Shown in pieces: positions 54,073-57,886 of a stretch of DNA of 57,886 nt (positions are counted from its first letter, which is position 1; each line of letters starts with the position of its first letter). The notes beneath the pieces are model-generated. The model did no database searches, was not told where the DNA came from, and saw only the letters and a list, made by a program, of their open reading frames with translations. Source of the stretch: Verrucomicrobiia bacterium (GTDB lineage Bacteria; Omnitrophota; Omnitrophia; Omnitrophales; Aquincolibacteriaceae); contig DATJFP010000099.1 of the NCBI GenBank assembly GCA_035495615.1, positions 1 through 57,886 on the forward strand, given 5' to 3'. Made by a program: the position numbers and the translations under genes.

Positions 54073-54103
54073 TTGTTTGGCGCTTTTAGAAAGCTCGTGT
54101 AAT
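54073..54103 (+). promoter_or_regulatory. Possible promoter of the right-hand giant gene
   Basis: TGTAAT (54098-54103) with TTGTTT (54073-54078) 19 bases upstream or TTGGCG (54077-54082) 15 bases upstream. Both spacings are imperfect. The region 53969-54157 otherwise shows no gene. Confidence 0.3.
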
Positions 54104-54157
54104 CTCTACAAACCAAATCATTTCAAGGGAATAGCTCGGTTTCGAACCCAATCCAAA

Positions 54158-57100
54158 ATGACGAAAAGAAAATCCGTCTTCTTTAAACTAACGGCGGCGT
54201 TTTTGACGTTCTTCCTGATCGCGGGAGACGTGTGCAAATTCGCCGAAGCTTCGCCGGCCGCGGAACCTTCTTCCTCGTCCCGCGTCCCGGTTCCGTCCGG
54301 AAAATCCCTGCGGGATTTTTTTGAAGCGCCGGGCGCATCGCTGCACGGAACTCTAGAGGAAACGTACGACGGCGCCGGCGGCGCACCCTTTGTCCTGATC
54401 CTCAAAGACGCGCACGGCTCCGGCGATGCGCAAAAGTCGCTGGCCGGGCTCATCACGCGTCTGTCGGCGGAATACGATTTCCCGCTCGTGGCTTTGGAAG
54501 GCGCGGACGGGCCTCTGGACCTGACGCTGTTCCGCGCGTATCCCGAGCCATCGCAGGCCAAAGCCCTATTCGAAGACCTGGCCGGCCGCGGCGAGATTTC
54601 AGGCGCGGCCCTGGCCGCCGTGCAAGCGCCGGAAACGACGGCGTTTTACGGCGTCGAAGATGCCGCTTTGTACCGCCAATCCGTGCAGGCCTTTTTGGAC
54701 GGCTTGAAACCCTCCGGCTTCGAAAAAGAACTCGCCGGTATCCAAAAAGATTTGCAGGCCGAGAAAGAAAAAAATTACGGGCCGCTGCTTCTTGAACTCG
54801 ACCGGCGCCGGGAAAAACTTCGGGATCCCGCGAATTCCCTCGAACCGCTGTTTCATTTTTTTGAGCAGCTTCCCGCGTCTTTTCGCCTTCGGAATTTTTC
54901 GGACCGCTATCCTCGTCTTCTTCTCGTTGCCTCGGAGCTCGAGAAAACGGGCGAAGACCGCAAAATTCAGCTTTTGACCCGCGTTTTCGAAAAGCGCGTA
55001 AAACGCCTCCTTGCCGGCCGCGGCACACTGCGCGAATTTCACGCCTTGAAACAAAAATACCAGACGGGCCAGATGAGCGATGCGGAATATGCGGAACAGC
55101 TGGCGCGGCTTGACTCCGAGAAGACGGCCTTGCCGCAGGCGCTTGCCGCGAGCGTCCAAAGGAGCCGGGAGCTGCGGGCCTTGAAAGGGGAAGAGTTCTG
55201 GCGCGAATTGAATGCTTACCTCGACGCTCTCATGAATGCCCTCGCGGTCACGGAAAAGGAAAAAACACTCCGGAATTTGTCCGCGCAGGCGCGGCGTCTG
55301 GAAGACTTGATTCATTTCCGGCTCAGCCGATCGGACTGGAATGCCGTCGCGGCTTGGGCGGAGCCTTCCGGAATTTCCGGCCTGGCTCAGCGCGTCCGCG
55401 ACTTTTCGAACGAGACTCTTTCGGACCGGCGGCCTTTTGCTCTGTTTTACCGTCTCGCGGAAAAAAGGGACGGTGTTTTCGCCGAAAAAATCCAGGCCCG
55501 CATGACCGAGGCGCGGGCCAAGGCCGCGATCTTCGTGACCGGAGGATTTCACGCGGAATCATTGGCGCGGCTGCTGAAGGAGCGTGGTTATTCCTATGCC
55601 GTGGTGTCGCCGGCCGTGCAGGAAATTCCGGATGACCGCGTTTATCTGGATTGCATGAGAGGCCGCGTTTCCTGGAGTCGTTATTTTCAAGTCCGCAGCG
55701 GCGCCCTCGACGTTTATGACGCGTTCCTGCGCGCGGGCACGGAGCGTCTGATGCGTGCCGGTCATTTTCCCGCCGGGCAAAAACTCAAATCCTGGCGCGA
55801 CGCCGTCCTCAAAAAGCTGGCGCGGGAAGGCCGCCTGGATCGGGCCGCTTCCTACACGGCCATCCTGGACGCTTACGCGGCAAAATCGTCCGACGATCCC
55901 GGTACCCGCGCGCTGGAACAGGCGTGGATGGAGCGGGTGGCGGCTTTTGTGCAAAACCTGAAAGGCCTGGAACGCCGCGGAACGCTGACGCCCGAAAAAA
56001 TCATGGGCCTCACGAGCGCGGTTTCGACCAATCATTGGCCCGCCGTGATGAGCTTCGTACCCGGTTCGCGCGTGCCCGCGGCGTGGCTGGATCTGGAACG
56101 GAATCCCGTAGAGAGTGTCCGCGCGGAACTCAGGACGGACGAATTCGATTTTTCGAACCTCTCCGAAGTGCGGAAAAAAATCGGCGACTTTGAAATCCGC
56201 TTGAAGGATGCCGACGCGGAGCATCTTCCGGCGGTGATGGCCGAGCTCGTGGCTTTTCAAAACGATTTTTATGCGCATTGGAAAACCAAAGACCGCAGCC
56301 GGGTCGAAGGCCTGCTGGAAGAAATGAGCGGGCTGCATGCGGCGGCGCGCAAGCGCCTGGAGCCTCTGGCCCCGGCTCCGCGGTTTGCCTCAGAGCTTGT
56401 CACGATGCGGACGCTGGACGAAAACGTACTGACGCCGCCGGACCGTTACCCGCCGGACGACATGGACCTGCTGCTGCCTAACGAAGCTCTCGGCAGCGTC
56501 CGCCAATGGACCGCCGAGCAGCTCCACGAACGCGATCCCGGCGCGGAATTTCATCCGGTGACCGGACAGGTTATCAAAGGCGGCGGGTTCTCGCAGATTT
56601 TCCTGATGGACCGGGTGCAGGACGGTGAAACCACGCGCCTTGCCGTGGAAATCCCGCGCTTCGCGGACATTCCGCCGTTCTCGTTTCCGCCCGCGGGATC
56701 GCCGGGATCGCTTGCCGGGACGGTCGCGCGCAACGGCGAAAATTTCCGCGCCTTTCATGAAGCGGGGCGCACGCGCTTTGTGCCGAAACCTTTCGAGCTG
56801 CTGACCTATCCCCTGGGACGCCGGGGCAGGGGCGTGGGCGCGCTTCCGGTTTCGGTGCACGAATATTTCGCGGGCACGGAAGAATTGAGCCCGGCTTTCG
56901 GCAGCCTCCGCCGCTGGGTGATCGATCCCGGCACGCGCGAAAGCCGCTTCGAAGCCCTGACGCCGGCAGAAGCCGGAGACGTTTTATCCGAAATCGCCGC
57001 GATCATGACCTACCACTACGATCCCCTGAAAGCCGGCGGCACCACGATCAGCGAAGTCCGCCTGGGGAACGGCGACGTGGTGATTCCTGCCGCGGGTCCG

Positions 57101-57886
57101 GAAGGCCTGCGCCGGAATGCGGACGGATCGCTGGGCTTGAAACTGATTACCGCGCGCGATCTGAGGACCCGGATTTCGATTCCGGAATTCATCCGTTCTC
57201 TGATCCAGATGCAGGCCAACGAACAAATGGCGGAAGACCGCGACAAGATCGATCCCGCGCAATCAGAGGTCATTGCCTTGTCGCTGCCCGCGCTTTTTTC
57301 CAATCCGGCCATCGCGTTTGAAGGGCTGCGGCGCGGGCTTTACTATCTCGCGCTCGATACCGAAGGGCTTGCGCCGGAGGCCGCGCGGGAAAAGGCCTCG
57401 CGCACGGCCCTGGATTGGATCTCTCAATTCGAGGCCTCGTCCTTCGGCAAGCCGTACGCGCCGTTCCTCCGCGCCTGGCGCGAGCACGGCGGCTTCAGCC
57501 AGGGAACGCCGGTTTTCGGCACGGAGCCGGGAGAAGGGCATCCGATACGCGGAAATTTTACGCATCTGCGAAACCAGCTCCTGGACAGCTTTTCCGCCGA
57601 CGGCACGCCGGAAGGAATTTCTGACGGCCCTGCATCGCGTTCTTACGCTTTTCTCGATCGCAGGGAAGCCCTGATTCCGGAGCGTCCCGAGCTCCGTTCC
57701 GAAGAGTTGTCACCAAAAGATACCGCGCGTCTTTCCGCGCTTCTGGAAACGCACGAATCCATTTTCGGCAAATCCGCGGACGTCGTGGCGCTCGGTCCGG
57801 CAAGGGCGGATATCGGTGCGCATGTCGACTATCCCACGTTTCCGTCGGACGGCTCCGCGCAGAATTATTCGCTGGTTTTCGCGCTG
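54158..57886 (+). CDS. Second large exported multidomain protein with ELR linkers (3' end outside window)
   Basis: The frame is open for 1243 codons and runs off the right edge. The N-terminus is a signal peptide (basic MTKRK, hydrophobic LTAAFLTFFLIAG, possible cleavage after AEA), so the product is exported. Residues about 60-540 resemble the TraB/ChaN/EreA-type fold: LKDAHGSGDAQKS, VALEGADGP, and IFVTGGFHAESLARLL followed by YAVVSP. A linker RAELR (56120-56134) leads to a segment of 516 residues with a kinase-like glycine/beta region (KGGGFSQIFLMDRV, TRLAVEIPRFA). A second linker RPELR (57683-57697) precedes a galactokinase-like start (ALGPARADIGAHVDYP). The ATG at 54158 is preferred for the signal peptide; the frame also allows an ATG at 54053. 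Confidence 0.85.
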   Translation, partial: MTKRKSVFFKLTAAFLTFFLIAGDVCKFAEASPAAEPSSSSRVPVPSGKSLRDFFEAPGASLHGTLEETYDGAGGAPFVLILKDAHGSGDAQKSLAGLITRLSAEYDFPLVALEGADGPLDLTLFRAYPEPSQAKALFEDLAGRGEISGAALAAVQAPETTAFYGVEDAALYRQSVQAFLDGLKPSGFEKELAGIQKDLQAEKEKNYGPLLLELDRRREKLRDPANSLEPLFHFFEQLPASFRLRNFSDRYPRLLLVASELEKTGEDRKIQLLTRVFEKRVKRLLAGRGTLREFHALKQKYQTGQMSDAEYAEQLARLDSEKTALPQALAASVQRSRELRALKGEEFWRELNAYLDALMNALAVTEKEKTLRNLSAQARRLEDLIHFRLSRSDWNAVAAWAEPSGISGLAQRVRDFSNETLSDRRPFALFYRLAEKRDGVFAEKIQARMTEARAKAAIFVTGGFHAESLARLLKERGYSYAVVSPAVQEIPDDRVYLDCMRGRVSWSRYFQVRSGALDVYDAFLRAGTERLMRAGHFPAGQKLKSWRDAVLKKLAREGRLDRAASYTAILDAYAAKSSDDPGTRALEQAWMERVAAFVQNLKGLERRGTLTPEKIMGLTSAVSTNHWPAVMSFVPGSRVPAAWLDLERNPVESVRAELRTDEFDFSNLSEVRKKIGDFEIRLKDADAEHLPAVMAELVAFQNDFYAHWKTKDRSRVEGLLEEMSGLHAAARKRLEPLAPAPRFASELVTMRTLDENVLTPPDRYPPDDMDLLLPNEALGSVRQWTAEQLHERDPGAEFHPVTGQVIKGGGFSQIFLMDRVQDGETTRLAVEIPRFADIPPFSFPPAGSPGSLAGTVARNGENFRAFHEAGRTRFVPKPFELLTYPLGRRGRGVGALPVSVHEYFAGTEELSPAFGSLRRWVIDPGTRESRFEALTPAEAGDVLSEIAAIMTYHYDPLKAGGTTISEVRLGNGDVVIPAAGPEGLRRNADGSLGLKLITARDLRTRISIPEFIRSLIQMQANEQMAEDRDKIDPAQSEVIALSLPALFSNPAIAFEGLRRGLYYLALDTEGLAPEAAREKASRTALDWISQFEASSFGKPYAPFLRAWREHGGFSQGTPVFGTEPGEGHPIRGNFTHLRNQLLDSFSADGTPEGISDGPASRSYAFLDRREALIPERPELRSEELSPKDTARLSALLETHESIFGKSADVVALGPARADIGAHVDYPTFPSDGSAQNYSLVFAL
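54335..55630 (+). other. Domain: TraB/ChaN/EreA-like
   Basis: A histidine in VLILKDAHGSGDAQKS (about 54395), a glutamate in LVALEGADG (about 54490) and GGFHAESLARLLKERG (about 55540) reproduce the H...GxE...GxxH pattern of the TraB/Tiki/ChaN superfamily. Between them is a long helical, charged insertion. Catalysis (proteolysis or metal binding) is possible but not shown. Confidence 0.5.
56120..57697 (+). repeat. [K/R]-x-E-L-R linkers in the second large protein
   Basis: RAELR at 56120-56134 and RPELR at 57683-57697, both at domain boundaries, identical in form to those of the left-hand giant protein but in an independent gene. Confidence 0.75.
57698..57886 (+). other. Domain: start of a galactokinase/GHMP-kinase-like domain
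   Basis: After the RPELR linker, FGKSADVVALGPARADIGAH followed by VDYP matches the galactokinase N-terminal signature (A.GRVNLIGEHTDY) with conserved GxH.DY. The nucleotide-binding part lies beyond the window. Confidence 0.6.

Noticed and set aside
54125-54155. tRNA-like pieces (GGGAATAGCTC and GGTTTCGAACCC) before the right-hand giant gene
   Set aside because: No acceptor, anticodon or complete cloverleaf can be formed around them on either strand; I treat it as chance, though a tRNA remnant is not excluded.

Overview
The window is a G+C-rich, gene-dense bacterial chromosome segment with many ATGA/GTGA start-stop overlaps. It has no rRNA, tRNA, mobile element or CRISPR array that I can support. 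An envelope with lipoproteins, ExbB-ExbD-TonB, a MacAB/TolC-type pump and Wzm/Wzt-type polysaccharide export indicates a diderm. Giant multidomain genes, together with a soluble inositol-phosphate synthase and a heme operon, suggest a deep-branching lineage; Omnitrophota is my best guess because giant genes are known there, but that placement is inference.

Both ends of the window hold parts of very large proteins. On the left (2-16444) is the 3' part, at least 5480 codons, of a giant protein. It carries an M48-type peptidase, a UbiB/ABC1-type kinase, a GNAT-like domain, a possible phosphoribosyltransferase fold, a PPM phosphatase, a second kinase-like fold, an HD-GYP-like domain, a nucleotidyltransferase and two diverged copies of an unnamed module. 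On the right (54158 to the edge) is a second large protein with a signal peptide, a TraB/ChaN-like domain, a kinase-like region and the start of a galactokinase-like domain. In both, domains are separated by the same short motif, [K/R]-x-E-[L/M]-R. I found thirteen copies at domain boundaries; their codons differ, so the peptide and not the DNA is conserved. This shared 'ELR' linker, possibly a processing site in a polyprotein-like system, is the most interesting feature here.

Between them, 16.5-31 kb is an ion antiporter followed by a cell-surface polysaccharide locus: four glycosyltransferases (one bifunctional), a Wzm/Wzt-type ABC exporter, a UDP-galactopyranose-mutase-like flavoprotein and two large membrane proteins. 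31-36.3 kb holds a REC-PAS-PAS histidine kinase, a DUF255/YyaL-type protein, a membrane-anchored thioredoxin and a nucleoside deaminase. 36.4-37.7 kb holds small exported or tiny proteins with many RNA hairpins. 37.7-43.9 kb encodes ExbB-ExbD-TonB, then an outer-membrane factor, a periplasmic adaptor and MacB, probably a tripartite efflux pump. 43.9-48 kb contains small regulatory or envelope genes (winged helix, PilZ-like, lipoproteins, SRPBCC, a possible PD-(D/E)XK protein). 48.2-52.5 kb is a heme operon: a HemD-HemE fusion, HemY, and a ferrochelatase homologue lacking the usual catalytic histidine. 52.8-53.9 kb is a monocistronic inositol-3-phosphate synthase gene with a clear promoter and terminator.

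Several genes (starts at 21759 minus, 33024 plus, 45263 plus) have a -10-like box 6-7 bases before the ATG and no ribosome binding site, which suggests leaderless transcripts. All functional statements rest on reading motifs by eye; no database search was run.
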